DNA of 60,851 nucleotides, from positions 1-60,851 of the forward strand of contig CALAHF010000227.1 of NCBI GenBank assembly GCA_937891465.1, read 5' to 3'. Within the stretch, counting starts at the first letter, position 1. Every line of letters starts with the position of its first letter. The notes below the pieces were generated by a model, which was given only the letters and a program-made list of their open reading frames with translations, searched no databases and was not told the DNA's origin. The DNA is from an uncultured Verrucomicrobiales bacterium. GTDB lineage: Bacteria > Verrucomicrobiota > Verrucomicrobiia > Verrucomicrobiales > DEV007. The position numbers and the translations under genes were made by a program. Below, one piece after another: positions 1-8,222 of this stretch.

Positions 1-134
1 CTTTTTTATGAGGCAACGCGTTGATCGTTTAATACTCGTTAAATGATTTGACGAGAAGCCCTGTCACTGCTGAAATCGAGAGTTTAAGCAACACTTTAAT
101 TTCGCATTTCCGAGATTCCCTTTTTCGATCTGCC

Positions 135-2501
135 ATGAACGTCCGAACCACATTTTTCAAGACGCTTTTTCTAAGTGCAATTTTTGCGACCTCTCATGTC
201 TTGATTTCCGGCGAAGGCGGTGAATCCAACAAGAAAACTGCTACTGAAGAACTGGGGCGGATGAACCAGCCCTTTGCTACAGGCTTGGACATGCATACGT
301 TCAATGTGGACCGTGGAGACACCGGCGGTGGAGTTCCGGGAGAACTTTTATCGCTTTACGATGAGTTTCTCGAACTTCAGGGGATTTCGCAGGAAGGAAC
401 TCAGGACGATTTTAACAAACTTTATGCTCTGGTTAAGCGGGATTACGAGTTGTTGGAGCCTCTCGAAAAGGCGCTCGACGACCGCTATGATGATCTAAAA
501 GACAAATACGAGGAGCTTGAAGAAGACATCGAAGACGAGAAGAAGGACGCGGATTTGCCGAAATATCTGAAGCTGAAAGCCGAGGCGGATCCCATTAAAA
601 AGAAACGTAATTTGTATCGAACGTATTTGGATTCAGAAAAATCGCTTCTGAAAATCATGCAGGCCTCGAAAGCGAATCCGGCAAACGCTCGCCAGCGCGA
701 AGAGGCCTGTAACACGGCGATTCGCGTTTTGTATTCACTTTTTTCCAGCCAAATGTTGGATGAACGGGAGGAACATGTGCTTCCGTTGGTCACTCGGCAT
801 ATCATTGATCTGGTGAAGCAATTCATCGATCGGGCAGAGCGAAACTCGGCTCCATATCTTAGCCCGAACCATCAGCATCAGCGCATCGGCCCATTTCAGT
901 CAAAAAATCAGGCGGAGAATCTTTATAATCCCGCCAATCCATCTGATTACTTCACCCGAAGAGAAATCTCGAAAATGTCGCATGCAACTGTCGCGAATCT
1001 CGACGTATCTCCTAAAAATCCGATGTGGCATACGCGAGAGTGGATGGAAACGAAACGTCCTGACACGTGGAGTCAGATCGAGAAATGGGTCGAGGACGAA
1101 GTAAGCGAGGAACTTTTAGATAAGAAGAAGTTTAAAAAGAAGTATCCGGATTTTCAATATGATCTGAATGCCGCGCAGCGCGTGTTGTTTTTCGATGGTG
1201 TGAAGAGCACCGCGACGTCGCCAAAGATTGACGTGACGGACACCTTTGGACAGGAATGGAAGCTCAAATGGGGCGAAGAGACCGCCGCCGAGCCCGCGGG
1301 AAACCGCCTGCGAATGCTGCTCGGCGCGAAATACTGCGATCTAACATACGCTCAGGCGGGTGGCGATTCTCATCTGCTGATTCTGGGATCGGAGTTGGAT
1401 CGCAAGATGAATCCGGACAAAGACGTTCCTCTGACAACTGCTGATTTCAAAAAAATCATGATGGATTCGACTTACGAGTTCAATGTGACTCCGTTCATTC
1501 TCGGCACGGGAACCATCACTAAAGAGAATGCGGATTCAGTTTTGAAACATGTGCCTGAAGAAGCTGCCAAAAAATATCAGGCCAAAAATCTGGTGGGCCG
1601 CACCTGGATTCGCTTTAAGGAGTCCATGGTCGAGAGCAAGCATGATGTTATTGAACGCGGCGGACCGATTACGATTCATGCTCATGCCAGCAAAATAGAC
1701 CGCGCAATGCGTCAGTCATTGATCATTGCCCTATGGATGGAAGATACCGACGTGAAGGAGGATAACCACCGTTCGGCCTGGGTGAAAGATTTTGCCGGTG
1801 TCGAAGGCCGCCAATACGTCGAATTTTTTCATGACCCGGGTTCATCCCTCGGCGGCGAACGACGTTCGGGTGAGATAAATAACCTCAGCGCGAAACGCGG
1901 CACGGGAGAGTTTATGTGGGTCAGTCCTGATGCCCGAACAATCCTTTCCGCTGAATTCCAGATTTACCGCCCTGCAATCTGGTTTGGCGTCGCATTTACC
2001 GATCACCTTGCTGGCGCAAAACATATCGTTCGCATCAAAAAATCTGAAATTTGCGAGGTCGTGAAACACACTGAAATGCCGGATTTTTATCAGGAATGCA
2101 TGACGTGGCGGCTGGCCAAACGCCGCGATATTGTGGCTCATTTTTTCGGGCTTCCTCTTCCTGATAGCGGCGCAGAAGATGCACCCAACGTTTCCTTCCC
2201 ACTCACCACTCGGAGCGACCGGAGACACGCCGCAAACCACTACGGCATTCCGCTTCTCGAAATTGAAAAAGACCTCGTTCGCACCGGTTACCTCCCGGCT
2301 GAAAACTACGGAGCTGCTACCAGTGATCCTTTCATCGACGCCCTCGTGAAAGACGGCGAAATTCAATCCTACGAAGACACGGTTCTTCTCGGCATTATTC
2401 GCGATTTCCGCTATCCTTCGGGCTTTGTCGAAAGAATCCACCGAGAAGTCGATGACGTAGACTGGGTTTCCCGACGTTATAAATTAAAACAACAAAACTA
2501 A
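135..2501 (+). CDS. Large exported protein of unknown function
   Basis: A 788-residue protein. The ATG at 135 is preferred over the upstream TTG at 48 because it puts a typical signal peptide (basic start, hydrophobic stretch FFKTLFLSAIFATSHVLI) at the N-terminus. Residues about 90-180 are strongly charged and probably coiled coil (runs such as KYEELEEDIEDEKKD). The middle has a TFGQEWKLKWGEE stretch followed by an RL...LG element, which recalls the start of some large secreted acidobacterial proteins thought to be kinase-like; this is only a resemblance. No catalytic motif is recognised. It stops three bases before the DUF5706 gene, so the two are probably translated from one message. Real gene: confident. 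Function: unknown. Confidence 0.8.
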   Translation: MNVRTTFFKTLFLSAIFATSHVLISGEGGESNKKTATEELGRMNQPFATGLDMHTFNVDRGDTGGGVPGELLSLYDEFLELQGISQEGTQDDFNKLYALVKRDYELLEPLEKALDDRYDDLKDKYEELEEDIEDEKKDADLPKYLKLKAEADPIKKKRNLYRTYLDSEKSLLKIMQASKANPANARQREEACNTAIRVLYSLFSSQMLDEREEHVLPLVTRHIIDLVKQFIDRAERNSAPYLSPNHQHQRIGPFQSKNQAENLYNPANPSDYFTRREISKMSHATVANLDVSPKNPMWHTREWMETKRPDTWSQIEKWVEDEVSEELLDKKKFKKKYPDFQYDLNAAQRVLFFDGVKSTATSPKIDVTDTFGQEWKLKWGEETAAEPAGNRLRMLLGAKYCDLTYAQAGGDSHLLILGSELDRKMNPDKDVPLTTADFKKIMMDSTYEFNVTPFILGTGTITKENADSVLKHVPEEAAKKYQAKNLVGRTWIRFKESMVESKHDVIERGGPITIHAHASKIDRAMRQSLIIALWMEDTDVKEDNHRSAWVKDFAGVEGRQYVEFFHDPGSSLGGERRSGEINNLSAKRGTGEFMWVSPDARTILSAEFQIYRPAIWFGVAFTDHLAGAKHIVRIKKSEICEVVKHTEMPDFYQECMTWRLAKRRDIVAHFFGLPLPDSGAEDAPNVSFPLTTRSDRRHAANHYGIPLLEIEKDLVRTGYLPAENYGAATSDPFIDALVKDGEIQSYEDTVLLGIIRDFRYPSGFVERIHREVDDVDWVSRRYKLKQQN

Positions 2502-2504
2502 ATT

Positions 2505-3161
2505 TTGGAAACAATACCGCCCATTGATCCCACGGATCCGCCTCTCGAGGTCAAGAAAAAGAAGAAGAAAAAAAAACTCGGCACCAGCCGAGGGATCGAG
2601 ACGCTCTTTCGCAATACCTATCGCGTCCATGTCGAAGTCAGCGCGCTGGCTGATTCCAAGGCGAATTTTCTCATCTCGGTGAACAGCATCATTATGATTC
2701 TGATCGTGTCTCACGCGATGCAATATATCACTCACAAGGGACTTCTCATCCCCGTCGGCATTGTCATGGCGACCAGCATTGGCTCGATGATTTTTGCGGT
2801 CCTCGTCGCCCGTCCACGATTCAATAAGGGAAACGTTACGAAAACCCATTTCGAAAAAGGCGGATCGAACCTTTTGTTTTTCGGAAGTTTCACCAACATG
2901 AGCAAGGAAGATTTCGTCGCCAGCCTCAGCGAAACGATCATGGACGGCGAGCAGCTTTACCCGATGATGATGGGTGATATTTACGAACTCGGGCTCGTTT
3001 TGAAGCGAAAGTTTATACGCCTTCAAATCGCCTACGGTATCTTACTTTACGGCATGCCGGTTGGAGTGATAATTTTTGTGGTGATGCAGGCACTCATTAT
3101 TCTCAACGGGTTTGACAACCCAGTTCATATTCCCGCGCCGGGAATACCCACCCAACCGTAG
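2505..3161 (+). CDS. DUF5706 (Pycsar-effector-like) membrane protein
   Basis: A 218-residue protein. After a lysine-rich start, residues about 38-60 (NTYRVHVEVSALADSKANF, then LISVNSII) match the hallmark of DUF5706, where Ala-Asp-x-Lys-Ala-Asn leads into the first membrane helix. A second helix follows at about 77-97, then the conserved FFGSFTNMS segment, and two hydrophobic stretches near the C-terminus. In Pycsar defence, proteins of this family are membrane effectors triggered by cyclic pyrimidine nucleotides, but many family members have no known cyclase partner. No cyclase is adjacent here. The start is a TTG three bases after the upstream stop; the next ATG lies inside the first helix. 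The A-rich run encoding eight lysines could slip. Confidence 0.8.
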   Translation: METIPPIDPTDPPLEVKKKKKKKKLGTSRGIETLFRNTYRVHVEVSALADSKANFLISVNSIIMILIVSHAMQYITHKGLLIPVGIVMATSIGSMIFAVLVARPRFNKGNVTKTHFEKGGSNLLFFGSFTNMSKEDFVASLSETIMDGEQLYPMMMGDIYELGLVLKRKFIRLQIAYGILLYGMPVGVIIFVVMQALIILNGFDNPVHIPAPGIPTQP

Positions 3162-3190
3162 TGGGTGGGCGTTTGATCGATGACCAAACC

Positions 3191-3457
3191 ATGAAAAAAA
3201 GACGCACCCTAATCAGCCTGCTGCTGATCAATTTTGGCGCTTTCATTGGCGCGGCTGCACTTTTGCCGAGACGAAGCTCCTGGAGCCATAGCGGACCAGT
3301 AAGTTACTTTATCAATTGCCGGCAACATTGGGATGTCGCCTGGGGAATTCTTATCGCGCTTCTGATCATTTCAGCTGGCGTCTTTTTGTTGATGGACGCG
3401 AAAGGTGTGTTCGACCGAACCCCTACGGATATTGAAGAAAACGGCGCAGACCGTTAG
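3191..3457 (+). CDS. Small two-helix membrane protein
   Basis: An 88-residue protein starting at the ATG that begins MKKRRTLISLLLINF. A GTG at 3161 would add ten residues but overlaps the previous stop and lacks hydrophobic logic. Two membrane helices are visible, one at about residues 8-25 and one at about 50-68, with a short charged tail. It follows the DUF5706 gene closely on the same strand and is probably the last gene of this three-gene unit. No family recognised. It ends in TAG, as does the gene before it. Confidence 0.6.
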   Translation: MKKRRTLISLLLINFGAFIGAAALLPRRSSWSHSGPVSYFINCRQHWDVAWGILIALLIISAGVFLLMDAKGVFDRTPTDIEENGADR

Positions 3458-3764
3458 TTCGGGGACGATGGAGACGTGTTCGCGTCCGTCAAATTGCATA
3501 GCGAGTTGTCACATCCGTCTCACAGACGACAATATATTATGCAATGACCACGAATCACAGCACCCAAACGAGACAGAAAAACGCAATCCAACCCAACCGA
3601 AGTCATCTCAGCCTCAACGATGAATCATTCATTCATCTCGCTGCTGTAGTATTAGTCCAACCGGAGGAATCGATTGTAAAATCGCTTCTTAGTTTGCGAA
3701 GTAAAAACAAGCAGCGAATCAAAAATCGCCGTCGCAAAGCGTAAGTAGAACCGCTCTCGAAAAA
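3458..3764. other. Convergent intergenic region
   Basis: No convincing gene is seen. The two short plus-strand open frames here (about 66-72 codons) have basic, Gln/Ser-rich low-quality translations and no start context. A small stem (CGTCT and AGACG around 3512-3524) lies between the two converging transcription units and might help end transcription, but there is no T-run. Confidence 0.4.
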
Positions 3765-4748
3765 TCACGGCACTGGAGTGCGCTCGACGATCCGAGTGAT
3801 GATATCTTCACTCGTGATCTCCTCCGCCTCTGCCTCATACGAAAGCAGAATACGATGGCGTAGCACATCGTAGACGAGATTCTTGATGTCTTGAGGGACC
3901 ACATAGCCGCGTCCCTGCAAGAACGCCGACGCCTTTGCCGCCAGCGTTAAATTAATCGTTCCCCGTGGTGAAGCACCGGAACGTACTAGCGGTTTCAGAG
4001 CCGGATCCACAGTGTCAGGAAAACGCGTCGCATTGATCAACCGGACGATGTAATCCTTCACCCCATCGTCGACATAAATCATGTTCACCAATTGGCGACT
4101 TTCCAGAACGACCTCTGTATCTACCACCGGGTTGGTTTGAACCATCGGAGCTGATGTCGCCATCCGATCCAAAATTGCCCGCTCTTCTTCCATCGACGGA
4201 TACCCAACAGACACCTTCAGCAAAAATCGATCCAACTGCGCTTCAGGGAGCTGATAGGTGCCCTCTTGATCAATCGGGTTCATCGTCGCCAACACCAAAA
4301 ACGGATCCGGCAATCGATACGTCGTATCCCCGATCGTTACTTGCTTCTCAGCCATCGCTTCAAGCAGCGCTGACTGCACCTTTGCCGGCGCACGGTTAAT
4401 CTCATCCGCCAACACCAAATTTGAAAAAACCGGTCCCAACTTCGGCGTAAATTCGTTCGTTTGCGGATTAAAAATCAACGTTCCCACCAAATCCGCCGGC
4501 AACAAATCCGGCGTGAACTGAATTCGCTGGAACTGGGCCGAAAGCGCGCCCGCCAATGAGTTGACCGTCAACGTTTTAGCCAACCCCGGAAGACCTTCCA
4601 GCAATACGTGGCCGTTGGTCAGCAACCCGATCAACAAACGATCAACCAGATTATCCTGTCCGACGACCACATTTGCCATTTCAGCCCTGACCGCAGGAAC
4701 CCATTGGCCTTGCTGCTGAATTTGTTCGCCCAGTTGATTCGTATCCAT
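3765..4748 (-). CDS. MoxR-family AAA+ ATPase (stand-alone)
   Basis: A 327-residue AAA+ ATPase of the MoxR group. Walker A is GLPGLAKT at about residues 52-59. Walker B is VLADEINRAPAK, and the MoxR signature LATMNPIDQEGTYQLPEAQ follows. The C-terminal lid domain carries the usual SGASPRG motif. MoxR proteins are thought to act as chaperones that mature or assemble partner proteins, often with a DUF58 and vWA proteins encoded next to them. Here no such partner is adjacent; neighbours are small hypotheticals. The ATG at 4748 is chosen because the longer frame to 4904 adds residues unlike any MoxR N-terminus. It differs clearly from the second MoxR at 28.8 kb. Confidence 0.9.
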   Translation of the reverse strand: MDTNQLGEQIQQQGQWVPAVRAEMANVVVGQDNLVDRLLIGLLTNGHVLLEGLPGLAKTLTVNSLAGALSAQFQRIQFTPDLLPADLVGTLIFNPQTNEFTPKLGPVFSNLVLADEINRAPAKVQSALLEAMAEKQVTIGDTTYRLPDPFLVLATMNPIDQEGTYQLPEAQLDRFLLKVSVGYPSMEEERAILDRMATSAPMVQTNPVVDTEVVLESRQLVNMIYVDDGVKDYIVRLINATRFPDTVDPALKPLVRSGASPRGTINLTLAAKASAFLQGRGYVVPQDIKNLVYDVLRHRILLSYEAEAEEITSEDIITRIVERTPVP

Positions 4749-4956
4749 CGTCGTAAAAATAAGAGGGACGAAACATGCCGGAAATCCAGCCAACTTCAAG
4801 GGCTGGTTTTTTGGAGGGAAGGGGTGATTTGATGAACAGCTAAATGCTTCATTCGCACTTAGCATCAGAACCTTGTTCGGCTTTTGGCAGTATTGGGGCA
4901 ACAATATACCAGTCAGAATTGGGATACTTCTTTTTCCAGTGACCGGATAGCGGCAT

Positions 4957-5133
4957 CTAAATAGATCGAAGGAGCCGCTCAGAAAGGATCACTCTGTCAC
5001 CATCTTCCGAGACTATCAAAAATGTCTCACCGTCATGTTCGCCTCGTCCAGCATGTATTACCCGACAGTTCCGATCACCAATCGGTCGATCGAAAACTGC
5101 TATCCGAATACCATCAAATTCAACAGGGTTCAT
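4957..5133 (-). CDS. Small hypothetical protein
   Basis: A 58-residue frame starting one base after the stop of the upstream 102-residue gene, an arrangement that suggests coupled translation. The translation is balanced and globular-looking (FDGIRIAVFDRP, then GETFLIVSEDGDRVILSE) but no family is recognised. It ends at a TAG. Just past the end, another frame reads IYLDAAIRSLEKEVSQF before its own stop, so the true C-terminus may have been changed by a frameshift. Confidence 0.45.
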   Translation of the reverse strand: MNPVEFDGIRIAVFDRPIGDRNCRVIHAGRGEHDGETFLIVSEDGDRVILSERLLRSI

Positions 5134-5134
5134 G

Positions 5135-5443
5135 TCATCTCTCCCTCGTGTTGTTCGATTGGCCGCGAGCCAACCGCTTGATCCGACATTCTTCTGCAGT
5201 TGGTAGATGTTCTCGCTGAGCCAGAATATCCTTAACGAGCAGATGAGCTTCTCGCCACTCATCGCAATCCTTGAATTCGATAAATTCAGTCGCCAGTGGA
5301 TCAAGTGGGGCCTCGTAGCCATGTCTATCCGAAGCAGAGAACGATTCTTCGCAAGCTTGAAGCTTTCGCATGTGAGACAGCAGCGAACCAGTGTGCATCG
5401 CTTCAAGTGAGGTTCGATCTCGCAGCGGAACTCGGCTAGGCAT
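5135..5443 (-). CDS. Small conserved-looking hypothetical protein
   Basis: A 102-residue hydrophilic protein with a helical look (RTSLEAMHTGSLLSHMRKL, then EFKDCDEWREAHLLVKDIL). From memory it resembles short proteins found in other planctomycete and verrucomicrobial genomes, but no function is known to me. The ATG at 5443 has no Shine-Dalgarno sequence; the ATG at 5398 (MHTGSLL) is an alternative start. It is followed after one base by the 58-residue gene. Confidence 0.5.
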   Translation of the reverse strand: MPSRVPLRDRTSLEAMHTGSLLSHMRKLQACEESFSASDRHGYEAPLDPLATEFIEFKDCDEWREAHLLVKDILAQREHLPTAEECRIKRLARGQSNNTRER

Positions 5444-5560
5444 CGTTTTTCTTAGGAGGACGTATTAAAGACAGGGCATTCGCCACGGAGCAATCGCGTC
5501 TTCAAAGACACGCTACCGAATCTGCCAAAAAAAGTCAACACAGCGCGGGTAGCGTATCCC

Positions 5561-6101
5561 CTACTCCGTCGTGTTCGCTGCGTTTTTCCAGTAAATTTTG
5601 AATTCAGGATTGATCTGACGATCCTCGGTGAGGAATGGAGGCGCATCGACAAAAATGTATCGGATATTAGATGCTATGTGAATCAGTCTCCAACTGGAGA
5701 TTCTCCCTGATTCGAAATCGTCGATAATGCTGTCGAGCCGAGAATAGTCGCAGAAAGCACTTTGGAGTGTTGAAATTAAAAATGCGCGTTTGCGAGGATC
5801 CTTTTGTTTTTCGATGGCATCAGCCACTTCCGAGTGAGCCGATCCTCCAATCTCCTTGAGCGCGATTGGAAGGTAACAATGCCGTCGAACCCATGGCGAG
5901 TGCTCCTCAATACTTGAGATTACTGCCGGTATCGCACGTTCACCAACAGCTACGATCCGGTCGCATGCTTGTCGCGATGGTTCCCTCACCTTTCTTCTCC
6001 ACGAAGTTCAAAGGCGCCACAACCAGTCGACGCCAGAGTATCCATCCCGCGGCGCAAACGATGGCCGCGATTAAAAACAGAATGACAATTCGGCGGCGCA
6101 T
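5561..6101 (-). pseudogene. HEAT-repeat-like membrane protein, frameshifted
   Basis: Two frames fit together as one protein. The first, from the ATG at 6101, encodes a membrane anchor (MRRRIVILFLIAAIVC, then GWILWRR) and runs on to PLNFVEKK before drifting to a stop at 5940. The second, starting about 5989 in the next frame, encodes a HEAT-like helical domain (RIVAVGERAIPAVISSIEE, then PLALKEIGG-like repeats). Removing one G in the AAAGGTGAGG stretch near 5988-5991 would join them into a roughly 180-residue anchored protein. A stand-alone GTG start at 5989 is the alternative. The disruption may be real or a sequence error. Confidence 0.5.
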
Positions 6102-6152
6102 CACGTTCTCAGCGAACAGTATTGATTGTCAAATTTCACATCAGTTACTTAA

Positions 6153-6194
6153 CAACAGGGTTGGTTCATCGAACTTACCCTATTAGTTCGTGAA
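6153..6194. repeat. Dispersed palindromic repeat, copy 1
   Basis: A short copy of the window's repeat family, with CAACAGGGTTGGTTC on the left and a degenerate ACCCTATTAGTTCGTG on the right. It lies upstream of the damaged HEAT-like gene, in a 211-base gap. Confidence 0.7.
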
Positions 6195-6312
6195 ATTTAC
6201 TTTCTGCAGCTCAAGCCGCTTAATTTCGCGGCTCACGGAACGACGTCCCATTTCGAGCCAATACCAGATTCTGATCATTCTGCCGATCAGATGAGGTTCA
6301 CTTTTTCGGAAC

Positions 6313-8127
6313 CTATTTTTTAAAAACGGATTCCACCCATTCAACAATTGGACTCGGGTCATGCAGTGAATGGGGATGATGCCCGCCGTTCAACTTTACA
6401 ATCACGGTGATTGGTCCTCCCAATTCGTTGTAGCGTTTCTCCAGAATTCCCGAATTCTCCACAAAGGGAACGACGGGGTCGGCACCGCCACACACCGTTA
6501 AAACAGGAATCTTTGCATCCGCCAACGGCTTCAAATTATCCAGGGGGCCTTTCCATGAATCCGCGGTTTCCGGAGTCAGCCCGTGAGCCTGCATGCAATG
6601 CTCCCACGTTTTTCCACCGGCCGGCTTTGGCCACGAACGAATATCGAGAACCGGCGAATCAATATAAATCCCGGATACTTTTTCAGGATTCGCGATGGCC
6701 CAATTTGTCGCGGGCAATCCGCCACGGCTAAAACCTTCCATGATCGGTTTTTTGTTAAGCCCAAGCCTTTCTGTCGCGTGTTTGTAAAACGCATCGAATG
6801 CCGTGATCGCCTTTGGCCCGCCAAATTCATTGCCAACTTCAATCCAACCGATATGCCACCCTCGCGCGAGCAGTGCTTCGTCCGCCGCAGGGAAGGCTCC
6901 ATAAAACCGGGTCCGCCACATCCAGGGATTCCCTGGTGCCGCTTTTTCGGGCCGAGTCACGTGGGCTTTTCGCCCGTCGATTTCAAAAGCGTCTTTCTTG
7001 TAGGCATTCAGATCTTTCCGTGGAGCACCCGGAAGCCCCGTGATTTTTCGAATCTTATGAGTGTTGGTGTCTCCGATATAAAGATCTCCGGAAACCGGAT
7101 CAACTCCCACGCCGTGAAGCCGGTCCATCTTGCATTTCAGCGGATCTCCCGAATCAGGCCCGTCTCCTTTGGTTCCATCGCCGGCAATTAAGTCCAACGT
7201 CGGCGGCGAGTTGTTGAGATTAATCGCCCGGACGGAGTGCGATTCAGTGTCAGCCAGATAAATCAGCTTTCCATCGGGAGAAATCGCGACGCCCTTCGGC
7301 CCGGAAAGCGTTGCTTCCAGAGCGGGCCCGCCATTTCCGGTAAAACCTGATTTCCCCGTGCCGGCCATGTGATGCAGCGTCTTCGCGTTTGCATCAATTC
7401 GGTAAACGGCATTCCCCTCGCGGAGGGCAAGCCATAGATCTCCGTTCGGAGCGCGGTCCAATGCTCGAGGGCCTTTCAGCGGCACATTCGGACTGGCTTT
7501 CACACCATCTTTAGGGATCTCTTTTTTTCCGTTCCCACAAAATGTCGAAATCATTCCGCTATCTAAATTAATCATCCGAATTCGATTATTCGAAATGTCA
7601 CATACAAATAAATTCTCCCCCGCAGCATCAAAAACGATGGAGTGAGGACGATCCAATTTAGCGTCCGTCGCAGGTCCCCCGTCGCCGCTGAACCCTTTGT
7701 CGCCGGTGCCCGCCACGGTCGAGATCAGTCCCGTTTTCGCATCCACTTTGCGAATAATGTTGTTCATCATTTCGACAAAATAGAGATCTCCATTGGGGTG
7801 AAACCTCACCTCGTAGGGTTCAAACAGTTCAGCCTCAGTCGCCGGACCACCGTCCCCAGAATATCCCGATTTCCCGGTGCCCGCGACGGTCGTGATGACG
7901 CCGCCCTTTCGCGCAATTTTCCGAACAGCGTGATTTCCTGTATCACAAAAATAGATGTCTCCATCCGGCCCAACGATCACACCGAACGTCTGATTACAGA
8001 CCGCTGCGGTAGCAACCTTCCCGTCACCCGAGTAGGCTTGATTGCCGTTTCCAGCAACGGTTGAAATATCCGCCGCGGTAAGATGGAGTGAACAAAAAAG
8101 AAATAAAATAATTGAGAGCGCTTTCAT
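6313..8127 (-). CDS. Exported NHL-repeat propeller fused to an alpha/beta hydrolase
   Basis: A 604-residue exported protein with the signal peptide MKALSIILFLFCSLHLTAAD. Residues about 20-375 are NHL-type repeats, each with a glycine-rich element such as TVAGTGKSGYSGDGGPAT, expected to form a beta-propeller. From about residue 400 there is an alpha/beta-hydrolase domain: nucleophile elbow GFSRGG, acid region GGADPVVPF, and a late histidine in NGGHHPHS. The substrate is unknown; carbohydrate-ester or peptidase-like activity is possible. The start was moved from 8244 to the ATG at 8127 because only this gives a signal peptide at the N-terminus. Confidence 0.85.
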   Translation of the reverse strand: MKALSIILFLFCSLHLTAADISTVAGNGNQAYSGDGKVATAAVCNQTFGVIVGPDGDIYFCDTGNHAVRKIARKGGVITTVAGTGKSGYSGDGGPATEAELFEPYEVRFHPNGDLYFVEMMNNIIRKVDAKTGLISTVAGTGDKGFSGDGGPATDAKLDRPHSIVFDAAGENLFVCDISNNRIRMINLDSGMISTFCGNGKKEIPKDGVKASPNVPLKGPRALDRAPNGDLWLALREGNAVYRIDANAKTLHHMAGTGKSGFTGNGGPALEATLSGPKGVAISPDGKLIYLADTESHSVRAINLNNSPPTLDLIAGDGTKGDGPDSGDPLKCKMDRLHGVGVDPVSGDLYIGDTNTHKIRKITGLPGAPRKDLNAYKKDAFEIDGRKAHVTRPEKAAPGNPWMWRTRFYGAFPAADEALLARGWHIGWIEVGNEFGGPKAITAFDAFYKHATERLGLNKKPIMEGFSRGGLPATNWAIANPEKVSGIYIDSPVLDIRSWPKPAGGKTWEHCMQAHGLTPETADSWKGPLDNLKPLADAKIPVLTVCGGADPVVPFVENSGILEKRYNELGGPITVIVKLNGGHHPHSLHDPSPIVEWVESVFKK

Positions 8128-8222
8128 TGCAGTGTTCTCAAACTCTCTAGATTTCTCCCGCAAAACACAATGAGAAATCGGGGCGCGATCATTTCGTTTA
8201 CACCCGTCTTTGACAGCCCCCT

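Noticed and set aside
1842-2441. A 199-residue minus-strand frame inside the first gene
   Set aside because: Antisense shadow of a continuous exported protein; no motifs and no neighbours.
135-2501. The 788-residue protein as a nucleotide cyclase partner for the DUF5706 effector
   Set aside because: It is exported, lacks any recognisable cyclase motif and shows only a helical charged start and an unknown core.
3159-3457. Genome-wide reassignment of TAG to glutamine, suggested by TAG codons inside several genes
   Set aside because: Two genes here (DUF5706 and the small membrane gene) end normally at TAG, and the broken Clp-like gene also has a TAA, so a general code change does not fit.
6583-7191. 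A 202-residue plus-strand open frame inside the NHL/hydrolase gene
   Set aside because: Antisense to a gene with a clear signal peptide and hydrolase motifs; composition is not protein-like.
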